From DASQFI01 sp963780895 (lineage in GTDB: Bacteria > Acidobacteriota > Vicinamibacteria > Vicinamibacterales > SCN-69-37), in assembly GCA_963780895.1 (NCBI GenBank), contig CAWAEG010000011.1, positions 124,001-188,000 of the forward strand: a stretch of 64,000 nucleotides of DNA, read 5' to 3'. The notes beneath the pieces are model-generated. The model searched no databases, was not told the DNA's origin, and saw only the letters and a program-made list of their open reading frames with translations. The position numbers and the translations under genes are program-made. Position 1 is the stretch's first letter; each line of letters begins with the position of its first letter. Shown here in pieces: positions 37,974 through 46,851 of the stretch.

Positions 37974-38731
37974 GGGCCCGGAGAGAGAGGTGGGCGGCGG
38001 CCGAAGATCGCGGTTCCGACGCGAACCATCGTCGCGCCTTCCTCGACCGCGATCTCGAAGTCGTGGCTCATGCCCATCGACAGCTCGCGCAGCCGCTCGG
38101 GCGGGATCCCGCCCGCGACCAGCTCGTCGCGAAGATCGCGCAGGCGGCGGAACCAGGGTCGCGACTCTTCGGGATCGTCTGGAATCGGCGGGACGATCAT
38201 CAGACCGCGCAGCGACACCGCGCGCGCGTCGAGCGCGGCCTTCACGAGGTCCGGTACCTCGCGCGCATCGGCGCCGAACTTCGTGTCTTCGTGCGCCAGA
38301 TCCACCTGGATGAGGACCTGAGGCGTCGTGCCGGATTCGGCCGCTGCGGTGTCTATCTTTCGCAGGAGCTCGCGGCTGTCGACCGATTGAATCCAGGCGA
38401 AGGCCGCGGCCGCACGCTTCGCTTTATTCGACTGGAGGTGCCCGATGAGGTGCCAGCGAAGGGAGCGTTCGTCGTGTTTCAAGCGTTCAATTTTGTCCAA
38501 CCCCTCCTGGACCCGGTTTTCGCCGAAGTCGAGCTGACCGGCGGCCGCGGCCGCTCGCACGAGATCCGGCCCGAACGTCTTGGAGACCGCGATGAGTTGA
38601 ACGTCGGCGGCGGGGCGACGGGCGCGCTCGGCGGCGGCCGTGAGCCGCCGCCGAACGGCGTCGAGATTGCCGGCGATGCCCTCGCTGGCGTCGTCGTGGC
38701 CTGCCCTGAGCGGAGCCGAAGGGCCGGGCAC
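37970..38731 (-). CDS. YggS-family pyridoxal-phosphate homeostasis protein
   Basis: 253 residues. The fold-type III PLP protein keeps the lysine in VQLIAVSKTFGPDLV, GENRVQEGLDKIERL, WHLIGHLQSNKAK, VDLAHEDTKFGAD, LRGLMIVPP and ELSMGMSHDFEIAVEEGATM followed by VRVGTAIFG. It buffers PLP in the cytoplasm. The first dozen codons come from a GTG at 38731 and include the palindrome at 38704-38723, so the true start may be further in. It is followed by DUF167 with a four-base overlap. Confidence 0.92.
   Translation of the reverse strand: MPGPSAPLRAGHDDASEGIAGNLDAVRRRLTAAAERARRPAADVQLIAVSKTFGPDLVRAAAAAGQLDFGENRVQEGLDKIERLKHDERSLRWHLIGHLQSNKAKRAAAAFAWIQSVDSRELLRKIDTAAAESGTTPQVLIQVDLAHEDTKFGADAREVPDLVKAALDARAVSLRGLMIVPPIPDDPEESRPWFRRLRDLRDELVAGGIPPERLRELSMGMSHDFEIAVEEGATMVRVGTAIFGRRPPLSPGP
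38704..38723. repeat. CCCTGAGCGGAGCCGAAGGG palindromic repeat
   Basis: A 20-base imperfect palindrome with CCCT/AGGG ends, at the start of the yggS frame. It is of the CCTTCGGCTCCGCTCAGG type that is dispersed in many environmental genomes; this statement is from general familiarity, not from a search. Confidence 0.5.
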
Positions 38732-38738
38732 GCCGAGC

Positions 38739-39734
38739 CTACTTGATCGTCGCGAGGATCGCCTTGGCGGTGTCGGCGTACTGCCCGGTTGGGGCGAGCT
38801 TCAGGTACTCCGTGAACGGCGCCTTGGCTTCCGGCAGCTTGCCCTGGTTCACCCGCGCCATGCCCAGCCAGTAGTGGGCCTCGGCGAGTTTCGGATCGAG
38901 CTGGGTGGCTTTCTCGAACTGGACCTCGGCCTCGGGAGCCTTGCCCGCGTTCCACAGGATGATGCCCTGGTTGAACACCGAGTTCGCGTCGCCCGCGCCG
39001 CCGGCCCCGCCGATGAGCTCGTTCGCCTTGGTGCCCATCGTCTCGGCTTCGGCGAACTTCTTCTGCTGGTTGTAGATCGTCGCGAGCGCGCCGTAGGGGC
39101 CCGGCAGCTTCTCGTCGGCCGCGATCGCCGCGAGGTAGGCCTTCTCGGCGGCCGCAAGGTCACCCTTTTTCACGTAGATGTCGCCGATCTTCGCGTGGCA
39201 CGGAGCGCACGTGGGGATTTCCTTCATGATCGCCTCGACCTTGGCGATCGCATCGTCGTAGTTGCCCGCCTCGAGCGCGGCATTGGCTTCGCCCGACAGC
39301 TTGTCGAGCACTGCGGCCCGTTTCTTCAGCCGTTCGGCTTCGTCTGCGCTGACGGAAACCGGCTTTGCGGCCGCGCCGCCCGCGCCAGGCTTGCCGATGA
39401 CGATCTCCGCGACCCGGACCATCTCGTTGAGCGGCACTCGCACGCTGGCCAGCTCGCCCACCATGTCGAACTTCTTGACCGTGATCTTCCATTGGCCGGT
39501 CGGCATCCCGGCGCGGATCCACTCGCCGTTCTTGTCGGTCAAGGTCTTCAGCTGGCGCTTGAAGTCCCCGACGAAGTCAAACGTGACTTCGGCCTGGTCC
39601 ACCGGCTTGCCGTTCGTATCGACGACCTTGCCGCGCAGGTTCCCGGTCTGCGCCGACGCCATGGTCGCCCACGCGGCCAGCAGCATGGCCACCGCGCCTA
39701 CGACGACCCCGCGAACGGTTGTACTGCGCTTCAT
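38739..39734 (-). CDS. Exported protein with carboxypeptidase-like regulatory domain and TPRs
   Basis: 331 residues. AGGAGG lies five bases before the ATG. A signal peptide (MKRSTTVRGVVVGAVAMLLA) precedes a beta-sandwich domain (NLRGKVVDTNGKPVDQAEVT), then a helical part with about four TPRs (for example AEAHYWLGMARVNQGKLPEA). A CAPCH sequence occurs in the first TPR; it matches the haem c motif CxxCH but is in a helix and single, so haem binding is doubtful. Periplasmic or cell-surface, function unknown. Confidence 0.75.
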   Translation of the reverse strand: MKRSTTVRGVVVGAVAMLLAAWATMASAQTGNLRGKVVDTNGKPVDQAEVTFDFVGDFKRQLKTLTDKNGEWIRAGMPTGQWKITVKKFDMVGELASVRVPLNEMVRVAEIVIGKPGAGGAAAKPVSVSADEAERLKKRAAVLDKLSGEANAALEAGNYDDAIAKVEAIMKEIPTCAPCHAKIGDIYVKKGDLAAAEKAYLAAIAADEKLPGPYGALATIYNQQKKFAEAETMGTKANELIGGAGGAGDANSVFNQGIILWNAGKAPEAEVQFEKATQLDPKLAEAHYWLGMARVNQGKLPEAKAPFTEYLKLAPTGQYADTAKAILATIK

Positions 39735-39975
39735 AGGTGCCTCCTCCGCTGATCTGTCTGGACAATCACATGAGGCGTGCGGGGCTGCGCCGCCAATCGC
39801 CTCGCGGGCGCCGGTGGCGATACCACGTCACGTCAAGCGATTTGCCGTTCAGGCGTTTCAGTTTACACCGGCGGCGGCAAACGCTGGCAGGTACCTCGGC
39901 TCCCGGCGCTCTGGGGCGCGCACGCCGACCGTCGACTGGTCGCTGCCACTGCGGCGAGCGCTTCTTGAACGATGT

Positions 39976-40392
39976 CTACAGCTTTCCCTGGTTGGCTCGT
40001 CCGACGAATCCTTCAAGCGTGACGACATCAACCTTGTCAGGGCTGACCAGGAAGGGCTTCAGTCCGCCGGCGGTGTAGAAGCTCCGGAGCGTCCAGCCTT
40101 CGCCACCGAGGACGAGGTAGGCTTTGTCATAGGCTCCAGCCTGCAGTGCTTCGAGGAGGCAAATCACTTCGAAGGGCACTTTTTGCTCGGCCGTTCCGGA
40201 GACCTGCTGCCACTTGAGAGAAATGAGCACCTTCCGCCCATCTTTGTGCGCGATGACATCGACGACATGTTTGCCAGGGCCTAGGCGTTTCCCCAGCAAT
40301 ACCTGCGTTTCATAGGTATATCCGCCCTGATCGAGCGCAGGCAGAATCATGCGCTCCAACACACCCCCTGTGCGGGTGCTGCCTGGGCTCAT
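39976..40392 (-). CDS. Putative PD-(D/E)XK-type nuclease partnered with a Dam-like methylase
   Basis: 138 residues. It begins MSPGSTRTGGVLERMILPAL and has a central beta-strand pair HVVDVIAHKDGRKVLISLKW followed by QQVSGTAEQKVPFEVICLLE, which fits a minimal restriction-endonuclease fold with Asp in the first strand and SLK in place of the usual E-x-K. The start overlaps the methylase stop by four bases. The area is visibly richer in A/T than its neighbours. The nuclease call rests on this pattern and the context; the catalytic residues are not canonical. Confidence 0.6.
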   Translation of the reverse strand: MSPGSTRTGGVLERMILPALDQGGYTYETQVLLGKRLGPGKHVVDVIAHKDGRKVLISLKWQQVSGTAEQKVPFEVICLLEALQAGAYDKAYLVLGGEGWTLRSFYTAGGLKPFLVSPDKVDVVTLEGFVGRANQGKL

Positions 40393-41219
40393 GTTGGAAG
40401 GTTACGTATCGCTAGGACTTCCACGGCTGGGCTGCGATCTCCGGTGCAGCTGATCTTACGTGGTGCGTCAAGGGTGCGGATGACGAATCCGAGCCGCTGG
40501 TACTCATCAACGATCCTCTTGGTTGCCTGGTTGGAGAGGATTACCGGGCCATCATGCTTTGAGAGCCACTCGGCTGTTTGGAGCTGATCATCCCAGGTGA
40601 AGCCGTCTTTCGAGTATTTGGTGAATTCGACGTCGTAGGGCGGGTCGGCATACACAAAATCCGTCGGCTCGAGAGGGACCTCCTTGAAGTGCGTGTTCGT
40701 GAAGGTCCAGTCAGCGAAGACCGATTTGAACTCCGTGAAGTCGTACTTGTAGTTGAGCTTCGGGTGTTGTCCGAAGGGAACGTTGAACCGACCGCTGAGA
40801 TTGAAGCGGCACAGCCCGTTGTAACCCGTCCGGTTCAGGTAATAAAACAACCCGGCCGCTTCCGCCGTTCCTTGCTCCCCCATCACCAGCAGGTCGTTGA
40901 AGCGCTTTCGAGCGCGGTAGTACGCGCTTTCGTTGTGGGCGAACTTTTCCGTGATGACCAAACCAACCTTGAGCCAGCGGTAGAAGTTGATCAAGTGCGG
41001 GTTGATGTCGTTGAGCAGAGCCTTCTTGGGATTGAGACCCAGAGTGACAGCCAAACCGCCGGAAAATGGCTCGACCAACCTTCGGTCTCTCAAAGGCCCC
41101 CAGTATTCAAGGAGATGTTGGATCTGCCAGCGTTTGCCGCCGGCCCATTTCAGGGGTGGACGGACGAGCTCCGCTTCGACGGACTGATGTTCATCAATCA
41201 TCCTTACGGCGTGCGTCAT
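40389..41219 (-). CDS. Dam-like adenine-specific DNA methyltransferase
   Basis: 276 residues from ATG 41219; ATG 41201 is an alternative. Class D12 (alpha) N6-adenine methylase: PPLKWAGGKRWQIQHLL at the start, SAM motif I VEPFSGGLAVTLGLNPKKAL, LFYYLNRTGYNGLCRFN, the catalytic DPPY in DFVYADPPYDVEFTKYS and GPVILSNQATKRI. Dam and DpnII-type relatives methylate GATC, but the target here is not proven. It lies in one transcript with the small nuclease, so a type II restriction-modification pair is likely. G+C is lower than around it, suggesting transfer. Confidence 0.92.
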   Translation of the reverse strand: MTHAVRMIDEHQSVEAELVRPPLKWAGGKRWQIQHLLEYWGPLRDRRLVEPFSGGLAVTLGLNPKKALLNDINPHLINFYRWLKVGLVITEKFAHNESAYYRARKRFNDLLVMGEQGTAEAAGLFYYLNRTGYNGLCRFNLSGRFNVPFGQHPKLNYKYDFTEFKSVFADWTFTNTHFKEVPLEPTDFVYADPPYDVEFTKYSKDGFTWDDQLQTAEWLSKHDGPVILSNQATKRIVDEYQRLGFVIRTLDAPRKISCTGDRSPAVEVLAIRNLPT

Positions 41220-41319
41220 GTTGGCGAGGGCGAATCTACCATGTAGGGTCTGACAGACGTGGTCAAAGTCAAAAACGAGCCCGTTGGCACCTGCGCGAAG
41301 TCCAAGTCTCGGCAATCCT

Positions 41320-41354
41320 GAGTTCTGAGTTCTAAGTTCTAAGTTCTGAGTTGC
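41320..41354. repeat. Five tandem heptamers, minus-strand unit AACTYAG
   Basis: Units GAGTTCT twice, AAGTTCT twice and a degenerate GAGTTGC run in phase. On the minus strand they read AACTCAG/AACTTAG, the same family as 19204-19259. They include the last codons and stop of dinG. Confidence 0.85.
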
Positions 41355-43317
41355 CAGCGACAAATCGCTCTATGACATCCAGACTGTCCGTCATCGGTGA
41401 AGGTGGCAGCGAGGCCAGGAACCGCCGCCCATAGCTCATCCGGGTGAGTCTCGGGTCGAGTACCGCGAGCACGCCACGGTCGGTACGGGTCCGGATCAGC
41501 CGGCCGAGGCCCTGCAGGAGCGTCAACGTGGCGAGCGGGACCTGATATTCGTTGAACGCATGGCCGCCGCGGGCCTCGATGGCGGCAATCCGCGCAGCGA
41601 CCAGAGGATCGCCGGGCGACGCGAACGGCAGCCGATCGATGATCACGCAGCTGAGCGCCTCGCCGGCGACGTCCACGCCCTGCCAGAAGCTCGACGTGGC
41701 CAGGAGCACCGCGTTGGGCGTCGCGCGGAAATCGCGCAGGAGCGCGGTTCGCGGCGCCGTGCCCTGCACGAGCAGAGGCCAGTCGACGGTCCGCGAGACC
41801 CGGTCGTGCACCTCGCGCATCGCGCCGTACGACGTGAACAGGACGAACGCGCGTCCCTGCGTGCGCTCGAGGATCTCCGCGATCTTCCGCGCCGCGGCGT
41901 CGTTGAAGTCGGGCGACCGCGGGTCCGGCATGTCCTGGGGCAGGAACAGGACGCTCTGCGTGCGAAAGTCGAATTCTGACGGCAGCCGAACCGTGCGCGC
42001 CTCGGGTACACCGAGCCGGCCGAGCACGTACTCGAACGACGAGTCGACCGCGAGTGTGGCGGACGTCAGCACGGTCGCGACCCGGCCACCGAGGACGGTT
42101 TCCCGCACGATGTCGGCGACGTCGATCGGGGCGGCGCGCAGGAACATGCCGCGTCCACGGCTCTCGACGAAATGGACGAACGTCGGATCCCTGACGTCCA
42201 GGACCGCCTCGAGGTCCTGTTTCAACGCGGTCGCGCGCCCGGCGATCGCCTGAAGCTCCTCCGGAATCTCTTTCCGTTCCCGGATCGCGGATCGGAACCG
42301 ATCGAACGCGCCCGCGAGTGACTGGCCGGCGTCCTCCAGCCGTGTGGCGACGTCCGGCGTGATGATGACGCGATCGCCCGAGGCCGCGCGCTGCCGGATC
42401 TCGCGCCGCGCCAGATCGAACAACCACCGGCCTGCCTGGCCGACGTCGCTCACCGCACGCGTATCGCCGCCCGTCAGCGCGAATTGATCGCGATCGTTCG
42501 CCTCTGGCGCCGCCGCCAGCGCACGTTCCGCGTCGCGGACGAACTCCTCGAGGCGGTAGGTGCTGATCGAGACGCCGAAGTACTGCGTGACGACATCTTC
42601 GAGCTGATGCGCCTCGTCGACGATGGCGAGATCGCACTCCGGCACGACCCGGCCGAAGCTGCCCTGGCGGACCGACGCGTCGGCGCAGAGCAGGTGATGA
42701 TTGACGATCACGACGTCGGCCGACTCGGCGCGATCGCGCATCCGCGTGATGAAGCAGTCGAGGTGCTGCGGACACTCGCGGCCAAGACACTGCTCGCTCG
42801 TGGCCGTGAGGTCGTTCCAGAACCGCAGGTCGTCGGGCAGATCCTCGATCTCGGCGCGGTCGCCCGTCTCAGTCGCCGCGGCCCACTCGGTGATGCGCGC
42901 CAGCCACGTTCGCTCGTCGATGGTGAGACTCTCTTCGACGGCCTGTACGGCGGCGAACCGGTGCCGGCACAGGTAGTTCGTCCGGCCCTTCATGTACGCG
43001 GCGCGGATCTCGCGGCCCAGCGCGCGTGCGAGCGCCGGCAGATCCTTGTAGAACACCTGGTCCTGGAGGGTGCGCGTGCCGGTCGAGATCAGCACGCGTT
43101 TGCCGGCAAGGACCGCCGGGACGAGATACGCGAGTGTCTTGCCGGTGCCCGTTCCGGCTTCGGCGACGAGCGTGCCGCCCGCGGTGAACGTGCGTGCGAC
43201 TTCCGCCGCCAGTTGCTGCTGACCGGGACGCGGCTCGTACCCGTCGAACGCGACGGCGAGCGGGCCGTTTTTCGAAAAGGCCTCTTCGACGCGATCGGAC
43301 AGCGGAGCGTCTGGCAT
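41332..43317 (-). CDS. DinG/XPD-family ATP-dependent DNA helicase
   Basis: 661 residues. Superfamily 2 helicase with Walker A EAGTGTGKTLAYLVPAVL, the DEAH box IVDEAHQLEDV, motif III-like TVLTSATL and motif VI GLGRLIRTRTDRGVLAVLD. Four cysteines (YLCRHRF and EQCLGRECPQHLDC) match the 4Fe-4S domain of DinG/YoaA/XPD. It unwinds 5'-3' and resolves R-loops or forks. The final residues NSELRT and the stop are encoded by the heptamer repeat at 41320-41354, so the tail is recent and probably unstructured. Confidence 0.93.
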   Translation of the reverse strand: MPDAPLSDRVEEAFSKNGPLAVAFDGYEPRPGQQQLAAEVARTFTAGGTLVAEAGTGTGKTLAYLVPAVLAGKRVLISTGTRTLQDQVFYKDLPALARALGREIRAAYMKGRTNYLCRHRFAAVQAVEESLTIDERTWLARITEWAAATETGDRAEIEDLPDDLRFWNDLTATSEQCLGRECPQHLDCFITRMRDRAESADVVIVNHHLLCADASVRQGSFGRVVPECDLAIVDEAHQLEDVVTQYFGVSISTYRLEEFVRDAERALAAAPEANDRDQFALTGGDTRAVSDVGQAGRWLFDLARREIRQRAASGDRVIITPDVATRLEDAGQSLAGAFDRFRSAIRERKEIPEELQAIAGRATALKQDLEAVLDVRDPTFVHFVESRGRGMFLRAAPIDVADIVRETVLGGRVATVLTSATLAVDSSFEYVLGRLGVPEARTVRLPSEFDFRTQSVLFLPQDMPDPRSPDFNDAAARKIAEILERTQGRAFVLFTSYGAMREVHDRVSRTVDWPLLVQGTAPRTALLRDFRATPNAVLLATSSFWQGVDVAGEALSCVIIDRLPFASPGDPLVAARIAAIEARGGHAFNEYQVPLATLTLLQGLGRLIRTRTDRGVLAVLDPRLTRMSYGRRFLASLPPSPMTDSLDVIERFVAGNSELRT

Positions 43318-43332
43318 TCAAACAAGAAGTGG

Positions 43333-43350
43333 GGCGGGCTTCAGCCCGCC
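43333..43350. repeat. GGCGGGCTTCAGCCCGCC palindrome
   Basis: A perfect 18-base palindrome-type hairpin (arms GGCGGGCT and AGCCCGCC around two bases) in the 48-base gap between glyA and dinG. It may stop transcription of glyA's upstream neighbour or be a dispersed repeat like the one at 9452. Confidence 0.6.
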
Positions 43351-43365
43351 TGACTGTCTGCCATG

Positions 43366-44625
43366 TCAGGCCGGTGTGCCGGCCATCAGCTCCGGATACA
43401 GCGGGTGCTTCTGGCAGATCGCAAGCACCTCCGCCTTCACCGCGCGAGCCACGTCCTCATCGTCGGGCGCCGAGAGGACCCGTGCGATGAGATTCGCGAC
43501 GGTATCCATCTCCGCCTCCTTCAGCCCGCGCGTGGTCACTGCGGGCGTCCCGATGCGGATGCCGCTCGCCACGAGCGGCGGATGCTGGTCGAAGGGGATC
43601 GCGTTCTTGTTGACCGTGATGCCGGCGCGGTTGAGCGCGGCCTCGGCGACTTTACCCGTCAGCCCGCGCGAGAACACGTCCACGAGCATCAGATGGGTGT
43701 CGGTGCCGCCGCTCACGAGCCGGAATCCGGCGTTCGACAGACCCGCGGCGAGCCGGGACGCATTCTTCACGATCTGGCGCTGGTACGCCTTGAACTCCGG
43801 CGTCAAGGCTTCTTTCAGGCAGACGGCCTTGGCGGCGATGACGTGCATCAACGGGCCGCCCTGCACGCCCGGAAACAGCGCCCTGTCCAGTTCCTTGGCG
43901 AACTGCGTGCGGCAGAGCACCATCCCGCCCCGAGGTCCACGGAGCGTCTTGTGCGTCGTCGTCGTGACGAAATCCGAGTGCGGGACCGGATTGGGATGTT
44001 CGCCCGTGGCGACGAGCCCGGCGATGTGGGCCATGTCGGTCATCACGAGCGCGCCCACCTCGTCGGCGATGCCGCGAATCCGGACGAAGTCGAACTGTCT
44101 GGGGTACGCGCTGGCGCCGACGACGACGAGCTTCGGCCGATGCTCGGCGGCGAGACGCGCGAGCTCGTCGTAGTCGATGCGCTCGTCCGTCTTCGTCACG
44201 CCGTACGGAACGATCTTGAAATACTTCCCGGAGAAGTTGAGCGGATGTCCGTGCGTCAGATGTCCGCCGTGGGCGAGGTTCATGCCGAGCATCGTGTCGC
44301 CCGGCTTGAGCACGCTCATGTACACGGCCATGTTGGCCTGCGCGCCGGAATGCGGTTGGACGTTGACGTGTTCGGCGCCGAAGAGCTGCTTCGCGCGTTC
44401 GATTGCCAGTGACTCGGCCACGTCCACGAACTCGCAGCCGCCGTAGTACCGTCGCCCCGGATACCCCTCGGCGTATTTGTTCGTCATCACGCATCCGGTC
44501 GCCTCGAGAACCGCGAGGCTGACGAAGTTCTCGGACGCGATGAGCTCCAGACCCTCTTCCTGACGACGGACCTCGTGGCGGATGGCCGCCGCAATGTCGG
44601 GATCGACGCGGGACAGGTGATTCAT
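43366..44625 (-). CDS. glyA: Serine hydroxymethyltransferase GlyA
   Basis: 419 residues from ATG 44625 (MNHLSRVDPDIAAAIRHEVR), the family's usual length. PLP-binding motif VVTTTTHKTLRGPRGGMVLC holds the lysine; also EGLELIASENFVSLAVLEAT, NKYAEGYPGRRYYGG and GAQANMAVYMSVLKPGD. It converts serine and tetrahydrofolate to glycine and methylene-THF. Its start overlaps the 3' end of rpiB by four bases; the rpiB-glyA pair is common in bacteria. The longer open frame to 45120 is not coding. Confidence 0.97.
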   Translation of the reverse strand: MNHLSRVDPDIAAAIRHEVRRQEEGLELIASENFVSLAVLEATGCVMTNKYAEGYPGRRYYGGCEFVDVAESLAIERAKQLFGAEHVNVQPHSGAQANMAVYMSVLKPGDTMLGMNLAHGGHLTHGHPLNFSGKYFKIVPYGVTKTDERIDYDELARLAAEHRPKLVVVGASAYPRQFDFVRIRGIADEVGALVMTDMAHIAGLVATGEHPNPVPHSDFVTTTTHKTLRGPRGGMVLCRTQFAKELDRALFPGVQGGPLMHVIAAKAVCLKEALTPEFKAYQRQIVKNASRLAAGLSNAGFRLVSGGTDTHLMLVDVFSRGLTGKVAEAALNRAGITVNKNAIPFDQHPPLVASGIRIGTPAVTTRGLKEAEMDTVANLIARVLSAPDDEDVARAVKAEVLAICQKHPLYPELMAGTPA

Positions 44626-45077
44626 TCGATGTGCGACGCGTGTGACTCGAGCTCGGCGATGATGGCGAGTCGGCGTTCGTGACGGCCGCCGGCGAACGGC
44701 GTGTCGAGGAACACTTCGACGAACCGGCGGGCCTTGTCCGGCGGCGTCAGGCGTTCGCCGAGCGACAGAACGTTCGCGTCGTTGTGCTCGCGGCTCAGGC
44801 GCGTCGACACTTCGTCGACGACAGGCGCGGCGCGGATGCCGGGAACCTTGTTGGCGGCGATCGCCATGCCGATGCCGGACCCGCAGAAGAGCAGGCCGCG
44901 GTCGAACGCGCCCGACGCGACCGCGTGCGCGACTTTGATCGCGTAGTCCGGATAATCGACGGGATCCCTGTTCGACGTGCCGAAATCGGTGTACTCCTCG
45001 CCTCGCTCGTCGAGGAGCGCTTTGATCTCTTCTTTCAACGCGACGCCCGCGTGATCGGCGCCTAGCGCGATGCGCAT
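44622..45077 (-). CDS. rpiB: Ribose-5-phosphate isomerase B
   Basis: 151 residues from ATG 45077; ATG 45086 is equally possible. RpiB/LacAB fold: MRIALGADHAGVALKEEIKA, VDYPDYAIKVAHAVASGAFD, the active-site cysteine in LLFCGSGIGMAIAANKVPGI and SREHNDANVLSLGER. It interconverts ribose-5-phosphate and ribulose-5-phosphate. The gene is translationally coupled to glyA and starts divergently 26 bases from rlmI. Confidence 0.95.
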   Translation of the reverse strand: MRIALGADHAGVALKEEIKALLDERGEEYTDFGTSNRDPVDYPDYAIKVAHAVASGAFDRGLLFCGSGIGMAIAANKVPGIRAAPVVDEVSTRLSREHNDANVLSLGERLTPPDKARRFVEVFLDTPFAGGRHERRLAIIAELESHASHIE

Positions 45078-45103
45078 AAAGGGCATGATAACAAACGCAC
45101 GTC

Positions 45104-46279
45104 ATGTCCAGCGCTGTCATTTCCCGCCGCGGCGTCGATCGCCTCCGCGCCGGTCATCCCTGGATTTATCGATCGGACGTGCTCTCGTGCGACGGTCAGC
45201 CCGGCGACCTCGTCCGCGTGTTGACCGAGCGCGACCGGCCGCTCGGCTGGGCCTTCTGGAGCGGCGCGTCGCAGATTTCGCTGCGGATGGTGTCGGACGC
45301 CACGCGCGAGAGCGGTGACTCGCTGAACGAACGGAAGCTCTTCGCGGACCGGCTCGAGCGAGCCATCGAATACCGCGCCGTCCTGGCCATCGACGCCACG
45401 GCCTGCCGGCTCGTGCACGGCGAGGCTGACCGGCTGCCGGCACTCATCGTGGACCGGTACGCGGACTGGCTCGTTGTGCAGACGCTCAGCCAGGGGATGG
45501 ACCGGCGGCTTCCGATGATCGTCGAACTGCTCGTGGAGATCGCGAAGCCGCGCGGCATCCTGGCTCGCAATGATCCGAAAGTGCGGAGGCTCGAAGGGCT
45601 CGACGAGAAGGTTGAAGTGGTCTACGGCGAAGTGCCGGAGACCATCGAGGTCTCGGAAGGTCGCATCCGACACCTCGTGGACGTCCGGCACGGGCAGAAG
45701 ACGGGGCTCTTCCTCGACCAGGTGGAGAACCATGCCGCGGCGGCTCGCTACGCGCGAGGCGCCGCGCTCGACGCGTTCAGCTACCTGGGCGGGTTCGCGC
45801 TGCAGATCGCGCCGCACTGCGAGCGGGTCATCACGCTCGACTCATCCGCACCGGTCGTGGCCGCGACGCGCGAAGCCGCGCAGAGAAACGGCATCACGAA
45901 CCTGGACGCGCGGGAGGGGAACGTGTTCGACGAGCTGCGCGAGCTCGAGATCGCTCGTGAGCGCTTTCACATGATCGTGCTCGACCCGCCGGCGTTCGCG
46001 CGCAACCGCGCGGCGGTCGAGCGCGCGGTCGCCGGCTACAAGGAGATCAACCTGCGCGCGCTGAAGCTGCTCGAACCGGGCGGCCATCTCGTGACGTGCA
46101 GCTGTTCCTACAACGTGGACGAGGCCCTGTTCGCGGCGATCGTCGAGGCGGCGGCGGCCGACGCCCGCGTGGCCGTCGCCCTGGTCGAAAAACGCATGCA
46201 GGCGCGCGATCATCCCGTGCTGGTGGGCGTGCCGGAGACGCACTACCTGAAATGTTTCATCCTGCGGAAACTCGCCTGA
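45104..46279 (+). CDS. Class I rRNA cytosine methyltransferase, RlmI-like
   Basis: 391 residues. An N-terminal PUA domain (VISRRGVDRLRAGHPWIYRS) is followed by a RlmI-type middle domain and a Rossmann methylase: DVRHGQKTGLFLDQVENHAA, ALDAFSYLGGFALQIAPHCE (SAM motif I), MIVLDPPAFARNRAA (motif IV with DPPxF) and VTCSCSYNVDEALF, where the cysteine fits m5C catalysis. In E. coli RlmI modifies C1962 of 23S rRNA. The exact base here is inferred from the family. Confidence 0.92.
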   Translation: MSSAVISRRGVDRLRAGHPWIYRSDVLSCDGQPGDLVRVLTERDRPLGWAFWSGASQISLRMVSDATRESGDSLNERKLFADRLERAIEYRAVLAIDATACRLVHGEADRLPALIVDRYADWLVVQTLSQGMDRRLPMIVELLVEIAKPRGILARNDPKVRRLEGLDEKVEVVYGEVPETIEVSEGRIRHLVDVRHGQKTGLFLDQVENHAAAARYARGAALDAFSYLGGFALQIAPHCERVITLDSSAPVVAATREAAQRNGITNLDAREGNVFDELRELEIARERFHMIVLDPPAFARNRAAVERAVAGYKEINLRALKLLEPGGHLVTCSCSYNVDEALFAAIVEAAAADARVAVALVEKRMQARDHPVLVGVPETHYLKCFILRKLA

Positions 46280-46357
46280 TGGCCCTGGTTTTGCACGTCT
46301 TCAGGGCGGGCGCAGGCGGGCTGTTTGTGTACGTACTGCCGCGCCTGGGGGATTCAT

Positions 46358-46807
46358 ATGACATCGCGTTGGGGATGGATGGCGCTCGTGGCGATCGCGA
46401 TGACCGCGACGCCGGTGTACGGGCAGACGAGCAGCACGGGAGTCCGCGCGGGCGTCAGCGGCGATCCGGGTCAGTTCTATTTCGGGGGGCACGTCGAGAC
46501 CCGTCCCTTGATCGATAAGCTGACGTTTCGTCCGAATGTGGAGATCGGACTTGGCGACGACACCACGCTCGTCGCGGCGAACATCGAGTTTGCGTACTGG
46601 ATTCCGATTCGGAACAAGCCATGGTCGGTGTACACCGGCGGTGGTCCGGCGCTGATCATCGGCGATCGCAATGACGACACGGACGTCGGCGGAGGCTTCA
46701 ACATCCTGGTCGGCCTCCAGCATCGGCGTGGCCTCTTCACCGAGCTGAAGGTCGGCTTCGGTGACAGTCCTGACATCAAATTCGGGGTCGGGTTCACGTT
46801 CCGCTAA
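46358..46807 (+). CDS. Small outer-membrane beta-barrel-like protein
   Basis: 149 residues from ATG 46358 with a signal peptide (MTSRWGWMALVAIAMTATPV). The mature part alternates hydrophobic and polar residues: QFYFGGHVETRPLIDKLTFR, VAANIEFAYWIPIR and ends IKFGVGFTFR, with a final Phe-x-Phe-Arg as in barrel C-termini. It looks like an eight-stranded barrel. An in-frame start at 46325 is less likely. No function is evident. Confidence 0.65.
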   Translation: MTSRWGWMALVAIAMTATPVYGQTSSTGVRAGVSGDPGQFYFGGHVETRPLIDKLTFRPNVEIGLGDDTTLVAANIEFAYWIPIRNKPWSVYTGGGPALIIGDRNDDTDVGGGFNILVGLQHRRGLFTELKVGFGDSPDIKFGVGFTFR

Positions 46808-46851
46808 CGGTCCACGGCTGTTGGTCCGCCGATACCGATCGGCGCAGTCGA

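Noticed and set aside
44626..45120. N-terminal extension of GlyA to 45120
   Set aside because: The extension overlaps rpiB in another frame, and the conserved GlyA start is at 44625.
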